A DNA stretch of 64,000 nucleotides, taken from NCBI RefSeq assembly GCF_040545475.1, contig NZ_JBEPMA010000003.1, forward strand, positions 164,257-228,256, in the 5' to 3' direction. The translations under genes and the position numbers were made by a program. This stretch comes from Peptoniphilus_A olsenii (GTDB lineage: Bacteria; Bacillota; Clostridia; Tissierellales; Peptoniphilaceae). Positions 24,473 through 33,144 of this stretch are shown here, piece by piece. The notes beneath the pieces are model-generated. The model was not told where the DNA came from and did no database searches. It was given only the letters and a program-made list of their open reading frames with translations. The stretch's first letter is position 1, and the number at the start of each line of letters is the position of its first letter.

Positions 24473-25466
24473 TTTAATCGCTTTAAATGCTAAACTGCCG
24501 AAAGTTTATTCGAACTTTTTGGATTACAATGATTTCTATAATTTGTCTAAGATGAATACTTTGAAAGAAAATTTATCCTATTTAAAAGAGAATAAATTTC
24601 AAGATTTAGATATTTTATCAGATATTTACGAAGCTGAGAGCTACTTGCTTGAGTATCAAATTAGGGAAGTTAAAAGAATGGAACATTTTTTGTCTTCTAA
24701 GTACAGAGATTTTTTAAAGGGTTATTTATTGGAAAGTGAAATTAGAAATATAAAGTATATTTTGCGAGCCATAAAAATAGGTAAAACTCCAACTGTTGAA
24801 AATCTTGTGATTAAAGGTAAAGCTATTGATTTTAAGAATAATTCGTTAAGTGAATTTGTGAACAATTTACGAGGTAGTGACTATTATGATATTTTGAAAA
24901 ACTATATTTCTGATGATGATTCTACTTTATTTTATATGGAGATGAATTTGGATAAATATTACTATCAAAAGTTAGTTGATATTTCTAAATCTTTTTCTAA
25001 AATTGATAGAGAAGAATTTTTGGATACATTTGGTATAAAAATTGATATTCTTAATATTATTTGGATTTATAGAGCAAAGAAATATTTTAATCTTTTACCA
25101 GAAGAAATATTTAATTTCACCATTTTTGGTGGAAGTTATAATTCTGAGAAGCTTTTGAGTCTTACTTATTTAAGGGAAGATGATTTTGTATCTGAAATTA
25201 ATAAGACTAAATATTCTTTTTTATTTGAAGGCAAAAATGGGTCTGATATGTTTAAACGTGCTGAAAGGTTTGAAATATTAAATGCTAAAAAAGTATTTGC
25301 TAAATCAAGAGGTATAGGAAAATTAATGGCATTTTTAATTTTATTAGAAAAAGAGATAAAAGATGTTGAAATATTGCTTGAGAGTACTAGATTTAATTTG
25401 TCATCTAGCGATAAATTAAGTCACTTAATAAATAGTGCAAAGGGAAGTGAACAACTTGGCTATTGA
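24462..25466 (+). CDS. ntpC: V-type ATPase subunit C (AC39/d-type rotor cap)
   Basis: 334 residues, the normal length for the V_ATPase_C/AC39 family. The protein is all-helical with repeated 'LLEYQIREVKRMEHFL' and 'EIRNIKYILRAIKIGK' segments. It caps the membrane c-ring and connects it to the central stalk. It sits second in the operon, ahead of subunit I, unlike the more usual position after E. The end overlaps the subunit I start by 11 bases. Confidence 0.85.
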   Translation: MQGNLIALNAKLPKVYSNFLDYNDFYNLSKMNTLKENLSYLKENKFQDLDILSDIYEAESYLLEYQIREVKRMEHFLSSKYRDFLKGYLLESEIRNIKYILRAIKIGKTPTVENLVIKGKAIDFKNNSLSEFVNNLRGSDYYDILKNYISDDDSTLFYMEMNLDKYYYQKLVDISKSFSKIDREEFLDTFGIKIDILNIIWIYRAKKYFNLLPEEIFNFTIFGGSYNSEKLLSLTYLREDDFVSEINKTKYSFLFEGKNGSDMFKRAERFEILNAKKVFAKSRGIGKLMAFLILLEKEIKDVEILLESTRFNLSSSDKLSHLINSAKGSEQLGY

Positions 25467-27387
25467 GAAAATGAAACTTGTCAATATAATGGGTCGTCTA
25501 GAGGATATGGACTCTGTTATACTTGATATTTTAAATATGGGTGTGATGCAATTTATCTCGTCCGAGGTTACTATAAAGAATAATGAGTTTGTCTTTAGTC
25601 TTGATAAAGAAGAAAATGTTGAGAGAAATATTGAGCTCAACTATATTGCTCCATTCAAAGAAGATGAAGAGCATTTTCAAGAAGTAAAAAAAGCCGAAGA
25701 AATTATGAAATTCTTCGACATTAAAAAAATTGATGATAAGTATTTTAAAAATATTAATTTAAATGAAGATATTAACTCTTTTTATGATACTTTTAAGACC
25801 AAAATATCTGAATATTATGAGATGAAGAAAAAAATTAAGCTCATAGAAACACTAAAAGAAAATTATAATTTGTTTAAAAATGTTGATATTGATTTGAGAG
25901 ATATTTCAGAACTTGAATATTTTAATGCAAGATTTGGATTTTTAGATAAAGATGCTAGATTTAGGCTTAAAAAGAATTATGGCAATATCTTGGCATTAAT
26001 TTATCATACTGGAACAATAGATGATAGAGAACTTTTCTTGGCAATTTATCCTAAGGAAGTTGAAAAAGATATAGACAGAGTTTTGAAGAGTTTAAACTTC
26101 AATGATGTAGATATTTTGGGAGATAATGTAATAGGTACTGCAGAAGATATGTTCGAAAACATGTCCGAAGAGGAAGAAAATTTACGCAGAAGTATTTGGG
26201 AATATGATGAGTACAAGCAGAATATTCTAAATTCTCGCAGTGATGAACTCTATCAAACTCTAGCTCATATGTTAGCTTTTGAAGAAATCGAAAATGCAAA
26301 AAAATATATGTTGAGGTCAAATCACTATTTTTACGCTTCTGGATGGGTTGGAGAAAGAGACATAAAAACTCTTGAAAATAAGCTTTCTAAATATGAAAAG
26401 CTTGATATAGATTCTAGAGATGCTGACGAAGACAAGAGGTCTACGCCAACAAAGCTTAAAAATTCAAATTTTTTTAAGCCATTTGAACTATTAATTAATA
26501 TGTATGGAACTCCCAATTACAATGAGTTTGATCCAACAGTACTTTTTGGAATAACTTATATGATATTATTTGGTTCCATGTTTGGCGATCTTGGACAAGG
26601 GGCAATTTTTGCGATTGCCGGAATTTTATTGTCAAAAAAGAAAAACAAAGATTTTGGTGGTCTTCTAATTAGGATGGGATTATCGTCAATGTTTTTTGGA
26701 CTGATGTATGGATCTGTGTTCGGAAGTGAAGGCCTAATACCAGCTTTATGGTTTAGACCTTTTGAGAATATAAACCAAACTTTAGTTATTGCGATATTTT
26801 TTGGTGTTATTTTATCGTCTATTTCTTATATTGTGGGAATTTACAACAATATAAAAAATAAAGAATATGAAGAAGCTTTTTTTGGGAAAGAAGGCTTTTT
26901 GGGAGTCTTAATATTTATTTCAATGATAAATATTGGGCTAAATATAATGGGCAGTTCTGCTCCAATAAGTATGAGTATTTCACTTGGAGTATTAGCAATA
27001 TCTTTGATACTCATGCTATTTAAAAGGCCGATTTTATCTATGGTATTTAAAAAGAAAATTAAAGGAAGTGCTGGGGATTATTATATCGAATCTTCTTTTG
27101 GACTTCTAGAGGCTCTTTTATCAACAATGAGTGGCATTATTTCATTTATAAGAGTTGGGGCATTTGCGATAAACCACGTAGGACTTTTCTTGGCATTTAA
27201 GACTTTGGGTGAAATGTTGGGTTCTACTGGTGGCAATATAATTGTTTTGATTATAGGAAATATTATAATTATTGGACTTGAAGGTTTAATTGTGTTTATT
27301 CAATCACTTAGACTTGAATATTATGAAATGTTTAGCAAGTATTATTCTGGTGATGGAAACTTATTTGAAGCTGATAGTATTTATTAG
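25456..27387 (+). CDS. ntpI: V-type ATPase subunit I (a-type stator)
   Basis: 643 residues from TTG 25456 (MAIEKMKLVNIMG, the family's typical N-terminus; ribosome site AAGGGAAGTGA); the frame opens seven codons earlier at a GTG. The N-terminal half (1-340) is cytoplasmic and stalk-like. The C-terminal half has about seven membrane helices with 'GITYMILFGSMFGDLGQGAIF' and 'SFIRVGAFAINHVGLF', the latter containing the essential arginine that faces the c-ring carboxylate. It forms the ion half-channels. Confidence 0.93.
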   Translation: MAIEKMKLVNIMGRLEDMDSVILDILNMGVMQFISSEVTIKNNEFVFSLDKEENVERNIELNYIAPFKEDEEHFQEVKKAEEIMKFFDIKKIDDKYFKNINLNEDINSFYDTFKTKISEYYEMKKKIKLIETLKENYNLFKNVDIDLRDISELEYFNARFGFLDKDARFRLKKNYGNILALIYHTGTIDDRELFLAIYPKEVEKDIDRVLKSLNFNDVDILGDNVIGTAEDMFENMSEEEENLRRSIWEYDEYKQNILNSRSDELYQTLAHMLAFEEIENAKKYMLRSNHYFYASGWVGERDIKTLENKLSKYEKLDIDSRDADEDKRSTPTKLKNSNFFKPFELLINMYGTPNYNEFDPTVLFGITYMILFGSMFGDLGQGAIFAIAGILLSKKKNKDFGGLLIRMGLSSMFFGLMYGSVFGSEGLIPALWFRPFENINQTLVIAIFFGVILSSISYIVGIYNNIKNKEYEEAFFGKEGFLGVLIFISMINIGLNIMGSSAPISMSISLGVLAISLILMLFKRPILSMVFKKKIKGSAGDYYIESSFGLLEALLSTMSGIISFIRVGAFAINHVGLFLAFKTLGEMLGSTGGNIIVLIIGNIIIIGLEGLIVFIQSLRLEYYEMFSKYYSGDGNLFEADSIY

Positions 27388-27398
27388 GAGGAATTGAG

Positions 27399-27818
27399 AT
27401 GGAGAAAATTATTATTTTTGCGATTTTAACAGTATTTTCGATGATAGTTACAGGTTTTTATTTTATTTATAAAGGTACAGATAAAAATAGAAAATTTGCT
27501 CGTGCTTTGATGAAACTTAATTTATTTATATTTGCACCGACTTTTGTTTTTGGATTAATTACTCTAGTGCCTCAAATGGCAAATGCAGCGGGAAGTGCTA
27601 CTAGTGGGAACGGACTTGGTTTTTTAGCAGCTGGTCTTTCAACAGGTCTTGCTTCTCTTGGTGCAGGTGTGGCCGTTTCTAATGTTGGTTCTGCAGCTAT
27701 TGGTGCAGTATCTGAAGATCCTAATATTTTAGGTAAATCCATGATATATTTAGGTCTTGCTGAAGGTATTGCTATTTATGGTTTAATTATCTCAATTATG
27801 ATTTTAGGTAGATTATAA
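27399..27818 (+). CDS. ntpK: V-type ATPase subunit K (c-ring proteolipid)
   Basis: 139 residues, four membrane helices. The last two form a classical c-hairpin: glycine-rich GFLAAGLSTGLASLGAGVAV, the polar loop SEDPN, and a final helix with the ion-binding glutamate in YLGLAEGIAIYGL. The first two helices form a degenerate hairpin without a carboxylate, as in other K subunits. The length is a little short for the family (about 155). There is no glutamine or Ser/Thr ligand typical of sodium-binding rings next to the glutamate, so proton specificity is more likely; this is tentative. Confidence 0.9.
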   Translation: MEKIIIFAILTVFSMIVTGFYFIYKGTDKNRKFARALMKLNLFIFAPTFVFGLITLVPQMANAAGSATSGNGLGFLAAGLSTGLASLGAGVAVSNVGSAAIGAVSEDPNILGKSMIYLGLAEGIAIYGLIISIMILGRL

Positions 27819-28126
27819 TGAAGTCAATTCTTTTGACAAAAGATAGTGACATAATAAATGGACTTAGGCTTGCAGGAGTTGAGGGTGTATATTGTAAAGA
27901 TAGAAAAGAGCTTTTGAAGAATTTTGATAAATATAAAAGAGATTCTCAAATTGGCATTATTATCTTAACTGCGTCTTCTTTTGAAAAAATAAAAGATGAA
28001 GTTATAGAAGTTAAATTAAACCAAAAAACTCCTCTAGTTGTCACTATTCCTGAACTAGGGGGAAAGATGGAAGATGACTTTATATTGAAATATGTAAAAG
28101 AATCTGTTGGGATTAAGGCAATCTAG
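27818..28126 (+). CDS. V-type ATPase subunit F (central stalk)
   Basis: 102 residues with the Rossmann-like ATP-synt_F fold: 'MKSILLTKDSDIINGLRLAGV' at the start and the pattern IGIIILTASSFEKI. The C-terminal helix engages the catalytic head and couples rotation. ATG overlaps the subunit K stop by one base (TAATG). This protein is called NtpG in Enterococcus hirae nomenclature. Confidence 0.88.
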   Translation: MKSILLTKDSDIINGLRLAGVEGVYCKDRKELLKNFDKYKRDSQIGIIILTASSFEKIKDEVIEVKLNQKTPLVVTIPELGGKMEDDFILKYVKESVGIKAI

Positions 28127-28134
28127 GTGATTAA

Positions 28135-28764
28135 ATGATTTTACTTGAAAATAAAATATCTATTTTTAACAAAATTGTCTTTTTAAAGAAAAAAGAAGAA
28201 TGTGACGCACTCATTGAAGAAGAACAAGAAAAGGCAGAAAAAATTCTTCAAGATAAAATTAAAGTTTTAGAAAATGATAGAGAAAATTATATTAAAAGAA
28301 GAGTTGCATTAGCTGAAAAACAAGGATATGAACAGATAGCTAAAGCAAATGAAGAAAAGAGAGTTTTGGCTCTTCAAGAAGATGAGAAACTACTCGACAA
28401 ACTTTTGACATCTCTTCTAAAAAAATTAGAAGACTTCACTAAAACTGATGAATATGTAAATCTTGAGAAAAATAGTTTTGAACAGATATTAGATGAAATT
28501 GAAGAAGAAACGATATATTTATTTATAAAAAATGATGAAAATCCAAGACTTGTAGAAGCATTACAAAATGTGGCAGATGAAAAAAAGGTAGAGCTCATCG
28601 TAGGTGAATTATATGATTATCACATAGGAGGCTTTATAATATCTGATATTAACAGAAATTATAATATTGACCTATCTCTTAAAAATCGTGTCGAAGATAT
28701 GAAATATGAAATAGGGGCAATGCTTCACAATAAGTTGAGAGAGACAGGTGATATTAATGGCTAA
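28135..28764 (+). CDS. ntpE: V-type ATPase subunit E (peripheral stalk)
   Basis: 209 residues: a long charged N-terminal helix (about 1-110, ECDALIEEEQEKAEKILQDK) pairing with the G/H subunit, and a globular C-terminal head that binds subunit B. The length matches the vATP-synt_E family. AGGTGATTAA precedes ATG 28135. It overlaps the subunit A start by eight bases. Confidence 0.85.
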   Translation: MILLENKISIFNKIVFLKKKEECDALIEEEQEKAEKILQDKIKVLENDRENYIKRRVALAEKQGYEQIAKANEEKRVLALQEDEKLLDKLLTSLLKKLEDFTKTDEYVNLEKNSFEQILDEIEEETIYLFIKNDENPRLVEALQNVADEKKVELIVGELYDYHIGGFIISDINRNYNIDLSLKNRVEDMKYEIGAMLHNKLRETGDING

Positions 28765-30523
28765 TACAAGTATAAAATCAGTAGATGGACCTGTTGTAAT
28801 TGGCAAGAATATGTCTGATTTAAAAATTAGAGAAATGGTACTTGTTGGAGAGAAAAAGCTCATTGGAGAGGTTATATCTATAGATGGTGATTTAGGTACT
28901 ATTCAAGTTTATGAAGAGACCGAGGGATTAAAAAGAGATGAAGAAATAATACCTACAGGAGCACCACTTTCCGTAAAACTTGGGCCAGGAATGATTGCTA
29001 ATATTTTTGATGGTATACAAAGACCTCTTGAGAAAATCAAAGAAACTCACGGTTCTTTTATGCCGGAAGGTATAGGACTTATATCTTTGGATGAAGAAAA
29101 ACTTTGGGATGTTACATTTACAGTAAAAGTTGGAGATAAACTAAATGCTGGCGAAATTTTTGGTACTGTTCCTGAAACGCCAGTCATCACTCACAAGCTA
29201 ATAGTTCCACCCGATGTCAATGGTGAAGTAATTGAAAAAGTTGATGATGGTAAATATAATATTGAAACTGTGCTCTTAAAATTGAGGGATGAAAATGGAA
29301 AGATTAATGAACTAAAAATGTATCATAATTGGCCTGTTAGAATTCCAAGGCCTGTAAATGAAAGATTGCCAATTGATAGACTACTTGTAACGGGACAAAG
29401 GGTGTTTGACGTATTTTTTCCAATAGCTAAAGGTGGAACAACGGCTATACCAGGAGGATTTGGTACAGGAAAAACAATGACTCAACATCAAATTGCTAAA
29501 TACTGTGATGCAGATATCATAATATATATTGGTTGTGGAGAACGTGGCAATGAGATGACAGAAGTTTTGGAAGATTTTCCTAAACTTATTGACCCAAACA
29601 CAGGCAAGCCGCTTATGGATAGGACAATTTTGATTGCAAACACATCTAATATGCCAGTAGCAGCTCGTGAAGCATCCATTTATACTGGTGTCACTATGGC
29701 TGAATACTTTAGAGACATGGGCTATGACGTGGCATTAATGGGAGATTCAACATCTAGATGGGCAGAAGCTTTAAGAGAAATTTCAGGACGTTTGGAAGAA
29801 ATGCCTGCTGAAGAAGGTTATCCTGCATATTTACCTTCTAGAATTGCTGGATTTTATGAAAGAGCTGGTTATGTTAAATCACTATCTGGGGAAGAAGGAT
29901 CTGTAACTTTAATTGGGGCTGTATCGCCAGCTGGAGGAGATTTTTCTGAACCGGTTACAGAAAATACAAAACGATTTGTCAATGTATTTTTAGCACTTGA
30001 CAAAGAACTAGCGTATTCTAGGCACTATCCTGCTATAAATTGGATAAATTCATATTCAGGTTATATACCACTTTTAAAAAACTATTACGATATGCGACTT
30101 GATGGAGATTTGCCGGCATTGAGAAGTAAATATTTAGATTTACTACATCAGGAATCAAAACTAAACGAGATTGTGATGCTAGTTGGTGAAGATGTGTTAC
30201 CTGACCATGAAAGATTGATTTTGGAAATATGTAGAGTTATAAAAGTAGGATTCTTGCAACAAAATGCTTTTAATGAAATAGATACTTTTGTACCATTAGA
30301 AAAACAATTCGAAATGTTAAAAACAATAGATCATTTATATGAAAGAGGAAAAGAAGCATTAAAATTAAAAATTCCAATTTCAAAAATAAGAAATAATGAA
30401 TTATATGCCAAAGTAATCAATATGAAATACAATATCGAAAACGACAACATGAAAAAATTTGTAAGTTTGAATAACGAAATCAATGATTTTTATATTCATT
30501 TAATTTCAAGTTATGAGGATTGA
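28757..30523 (+). CDS. ntpA: V-type ATPase catalytic subunit A
   Basis: 588 residues from ATG 28757 (ribosome site AGGTGAT; a GTG three codons earlier lacks one). Contains the P-loop GGFGTGKTMT (about 233-242), the A-subunit-specific 'non-homologous region' (about 110-190), GERGNEMTEVL, and the SRWAEALRE segment that contributes to the catalytic site. It hydrolyses or makes ATP in the head alternating with B. The P-loop reads GGFGTGKT rather than the commoner GPFGSGKT, still a valid Walker A. Confidence 0.96.
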   Translation: MANTSIKSVDGPVVIGKNMSDLKIREMVLVGEKKLIGEVISIDGDLGTIQVYEETEGLKRDEEIIPTGAPLSVKLGPGMIANIFDGIQRPLEKIKETHGSFMPEGIGLISLDEEKLWDVTFTVKVGDKLNAGEIFGTVPETPVITHKLIVPPDVNGEVIEKVDDGKYNIETVLLKLRDENGKINELKMYHNWPVRIPRPVNERLPIDRLLVTGQRVFDVFFPIAKGGTTAIPGGFGTGKTMTQHQIAKYCDADIIIYIGCGERGNEMTEVLEDFPKLIDPNTGKPLMDRTILIANTSNMPVAAREASIYTGVTMAEYFRDMGYDVALMGDSTSRWAEALREISGRLEEMPAEEGYPAYLPSRIAGFYERAGYVKSLSGEEGSVTLIGAVSPAGGDFSEPVTENTKRFVNVFLALDKELAYSRHYPAINWINSYSGYIPLLKNYYDMRLDGDLPALRSKYLDLLHQESKLNEIVMLVGEDVLPDHERLILEICRVIKVGFLQQNAFNEIDTFVPLEKQFEMLKTIDHLYERGKEALKLKIPISKIRNNELYAKVINMKYNIENDNMKKFVSLNNEINDFYIHLISSYED

Positions 30524-30531
30524 GGTGCTTT

Positions 30532-31911
30532 ATGAAAAAAGAATATTTGACATTAGATAGAATCGAAGGCTCACTCATTGAACTTTCAAATCTTCATAAA
30601 GTGAGTTTTGGAGAAGTTGTAAAAATAAAATCAAATGACGAAAAACAAGAAGAGCTTGGTCAAGTAATAAAAATTGACGAAGATAAAGCAGTAGTTCAAG
30701 TCTTTGGAAATAATTTAGGTGTGTCAACTAGAAATAGAAAAGTCGAATTTTCAGCACATCCTTTCGAGATTCCTCTTTCAAAAGATATACTAGGAAGAGT
30801 TTTTAATGGGACAGGAAGTCCCATAGACAAAGGTGGAGCTATTTATTCTAAAGAAGTTTATAATGTAAATGGAAGACCTATTAATCCAGCCTCTAGAGAG
30901 TATCCGAGAAATTTTATACAAACTGGAATATCATCAATTGATGCATTGATGACATTAATTAGAGGCCAAAAACTTCCGATTTTTTCTGGTTCTGGATTGC
31001 CTCATAATGAAGTAGCCGCTCAAATAGTAAGACAAGCCAAAATTTCCGATACAAATGGAGATAACTTTGCAATAGTATTTGCAGCAATTGGTGTAAAACA
31101 TGACGAAGCAGACTTCTTTAGGGAATCATTTAAAAATTCTGGTGTAATTGACAAAGTTGCCATGTATATTAATTTTGCCGATGACCCAATCATGGAAAGG
31201 TTAATTGCACCTAAATGTGCACTCACGGCTGCAGAATATTTAGCATATCATGAAAACAAACATGTGCTAGTAATAATGACTGATATCACAGCATATGCCG
31301 AAGCACTGCGTGAAGTATCATCTTCTAGAGAAGAAGTGCCATCAAGAAAGGGATACCCCGGACATTTATATTCTGATTTAGCAGCACTTTATGAAAGAGC
31401 AGGTATGATTAAAGGAATAGATGGATCTGTTACATTAATTCCTATTTTGACAATGCCAAATGACGATATAACTCACCCCATACCAGACTTAACAGGCTAT
31501 ATAACTGAAGGGCAAATAGTAGTATCACGTGATTTATCATCAAAAGGAGTTTATCCGCCAATTGATGTCCTGCCTTCACTATCAAGACTCATGAAAGATG
31601 GAATTGGAGAAGGATATACAAGAGAAGATCATCCAGACTTATCATCGCAGCTATTTGCATCTTATTCCAAAGTTCAAGAAACTAGAGCCTTGGCACAGAT
31701 AATAGGTGAAGATGACATCTCTGATGATGACAAATTATTACTTCAATTTGGCGAAGAATTTGAGAAAAAGTTTTTGACTCAAGAACAAAATGAAAACAGA
31801 AGTATAGAAGATACACTTAATTTAGGTTGGGAATTGCTTAAAATTTTACCAAGCACAATGATTGATAGAATTGATCCAAAATTAAAACAAAAATATTTAG
31901 GTGAAGAATAA
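30532..31911 (+). CDS. ntpB: V-type ATPase non-catalytic subunit B
   Basis: 459 residues from ATG 30532 behind GAGGTG (the frame opens four codons earlier). It has the ATP-synt_ab fold, with no canonical P-loop (the equivalent reads FSGSGLPHNE), which identifies it as B not A. Conserved SSREEVPSRKGYPGHLYSDL and the C-terminal DRIDPKLKQKYL also match. It alternates with A in the hexameric head and contributes the arginine finger. Confidence 0.95.
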   Translation: MKKEYLTLDRIEGSLIELSNLHKVSFGEVVKIKSNDEKQEELGQVIKIDEDKAVVQVFGNNLGVSTRNRKVEFSAHPFEIPLSKDILGRVFNGTGSPIDKGGAIYSKEVYNVNGRPINPASREYPRNFIQTGISSIDALMTLIRGQKLPIFSGSGLPHNEVAAQIVRQAKISDTNGDNFAIVFAAIGVKHDEADFFRESFKNSGVIDKVAMYINFADDPIMERLIAPKCALTAAEYLAYHENKHVLVIMTDITAYAEALREVSSSREEVPSRKGYPGHLYSDLAALYERAGMIKGIDGSVTLIPILTMPNDDITHPIPDLTGYITEGQIVVSRDLSSKGVYPPIDVLPSLSRLMKDGIGEGYTREDHPDLSSQLFASYSKVQETRALAQIIGEDDISDDDKLLLQFGEEFEKKFLTQEQNENRSIEDTLNLGWELLKILPSTMIDRIDPKLKQKYLGEE

Positions 31912-32543
31912 TGGCTAAAAAAGTTATTCCTACAAAAGCAAATCTAATAGCATCTAAAAATGCCCTTGAACTTGCAGAAAAAGGATATGATTTATTAGAC
32001 AAAAAAAGAACAGTCCTAATAAAAGAAATGATGGATTTAAACAAAAATGCCAAGAATTTACAAGATGAAATTGAAGACAAATTTCAAGAATCTTATAAAA
32101 GTCTTGTAGAAGCGACAATATCTATGGGTGCAATTTCAGTAAGAGAAATTTCTGAGTCGAAAGCAAAAGAAGAAGATTATAAAATATTATCACGTTCAGT
32201 AATGGGACTAGAGCTTCCTGAAATCAAATATAAAGAAAGAAAACCTATTGTAGATTATTCACTGCATAAATCTAACTCGGACTTTGACAGGGCAAATATT
32301 AATATGGAAGAAATACTTCCCTTGATTTATAAATTAGCAGAAATAGAAACATCAGTATTTAGATTAGCCAATGAAATAAAAAAAACATCTAAGAGAGCAA
32401 ATGCTCTGGATAAAATACAAATACCAAAACATAAAAGAATAATACGTGAAATTGATGATATATTGGCAGAAAAAGAAAGAGAAGATTTCTTCAGGCTTAA
32501 AAAAGTAAAGAGCAAAAAGAAGAAAAAGGAAGAACAAGTTTAA
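31911..32543 (+). CDS. ntpD: V-type ATPase subunit D (central rotor shaft)
   Basis: 210 residues forming two long antiparallel helices, with N-terminal PTKANLIASKNALELAEKGY and C-terminal 'KTSKRANALDKIQIPKHKRI', both family signatures. It ends in a lysine-rich tail. The start overlaps the subunit B stop by one base. Last gene of the operon, followed by a strong terminator. Confidence 0.93.
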   Translation: MAKKVIPTKANLIASKNALELAEKGYDLLDKKRTVLIKEMMDLNKNAKNLQDEIEDKFQESYKSLVEATISMGAISVREISESKAKEEDYKILSRSVMGLELPEIKYKERKPIVDYSLHKSNSDFDRANINMEEILPLIYKLAEIETSVFRLANEIKKTSKRANALDKIQIPKHKRIIREIDDILAEKEREDFFRLKKVKSKKKKKEEQV

Positions 32544-32559
32544 ATGTAAATAAAAGGGT

Positions 32560-32604
32560 GATGTTGCAGAATAGATGATTCTACTCTGCAACATCATTTT
32601 TTTA
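32560..32604 (+). terminator. Terminator of the V-ATPase operon
   Basis: GATGTTGCAGA pairs with TCTGCAACATC and runs into a T7 tract. Confidence 0.92.
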
Positions 32605-32667
32605 TTTATAAAATGTGGTTTATTGAAAGACTATAAAGAAATTGGGCCTAAATAAAAAGCAAATCTC

Positions 32668-32750
32668 GTCAAATGTCATTTTGAGTAAGTGTAGTGAGTC
32701 GAAGAATCTACCTGTGAAAGAGTAGTTCTGTAGGAATAAATAGATAATTC
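32668..32750 (+). repeat. Dispersed modular repeat, copy 3 (module B only)
   Basis: A single diverged module B: TGTCATTTTGAGTAAGTG, GTCGAAGAATCTACCTG, then GTAGTTCTGTAGGAATAAATAG. No module A or C accompanies it. Confidence 0.75.
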
Positions 32751-32872
32751 TTCTGATATGTTCTATTACTTAAATTCATTTAATTTAGAAATTTTATAAA
32801 AAATATTAAAAAATTTCCAAAAATATTTTTAAATTCATTCATATATATTTAACTATATAGGAATCTCTGATA

Positions 32873-33029
32873 TCACGTTAAAGTCCCAAGTTATCGTTTA
32901 AAATTATACTTTTTATTTTTTATTATTGATAAAGTGCTATATACATGAAAATAATTTCATGATTTTATCGGTTATTGAGCGTTTCTGATGTACTACTCTC
33001 TTTTAATTTTATCTATGTTTTGATATAAT
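32873..33029 (+). promoter_or_regulatory. Conserved upstream control block and promoter, importer 2
   Basis: Shares ordered boxes with 39612-39777: CCCAAGTTATCGTT (32885-32898), the palindrome ATGAAAATAATTTCAT (32945-32960), TCTTTTAATTT and the extended -10 TGATATAAT (TATAAT 33024-33029). The 115-base 5' leader that follows contains ACAAATGTTTTC, also shared. The block lies mostly upstream of the predicted transcription start, so it is a DNA-level control region. The factor is unknown. Confidence 0.6.
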
Positions 33030-33144
33030 CAATAGAAATAAATGTTTCGTGTTTTAAATTTTTTATTTTAAAATTTTATTTTGTAGTAAATGTCACAATT
33101 ATTATTACAAATGTTTTCACGAGACAAAGATAGGAGGATTTATT

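Noticed and set aside
32945..32960. Palindrome ATGAAAATAATTTCAT as a Fur, PerR or CodY box
   Set aside because: It does not match the consensus of any of these well enough; it is reported only as part of a shared control block.
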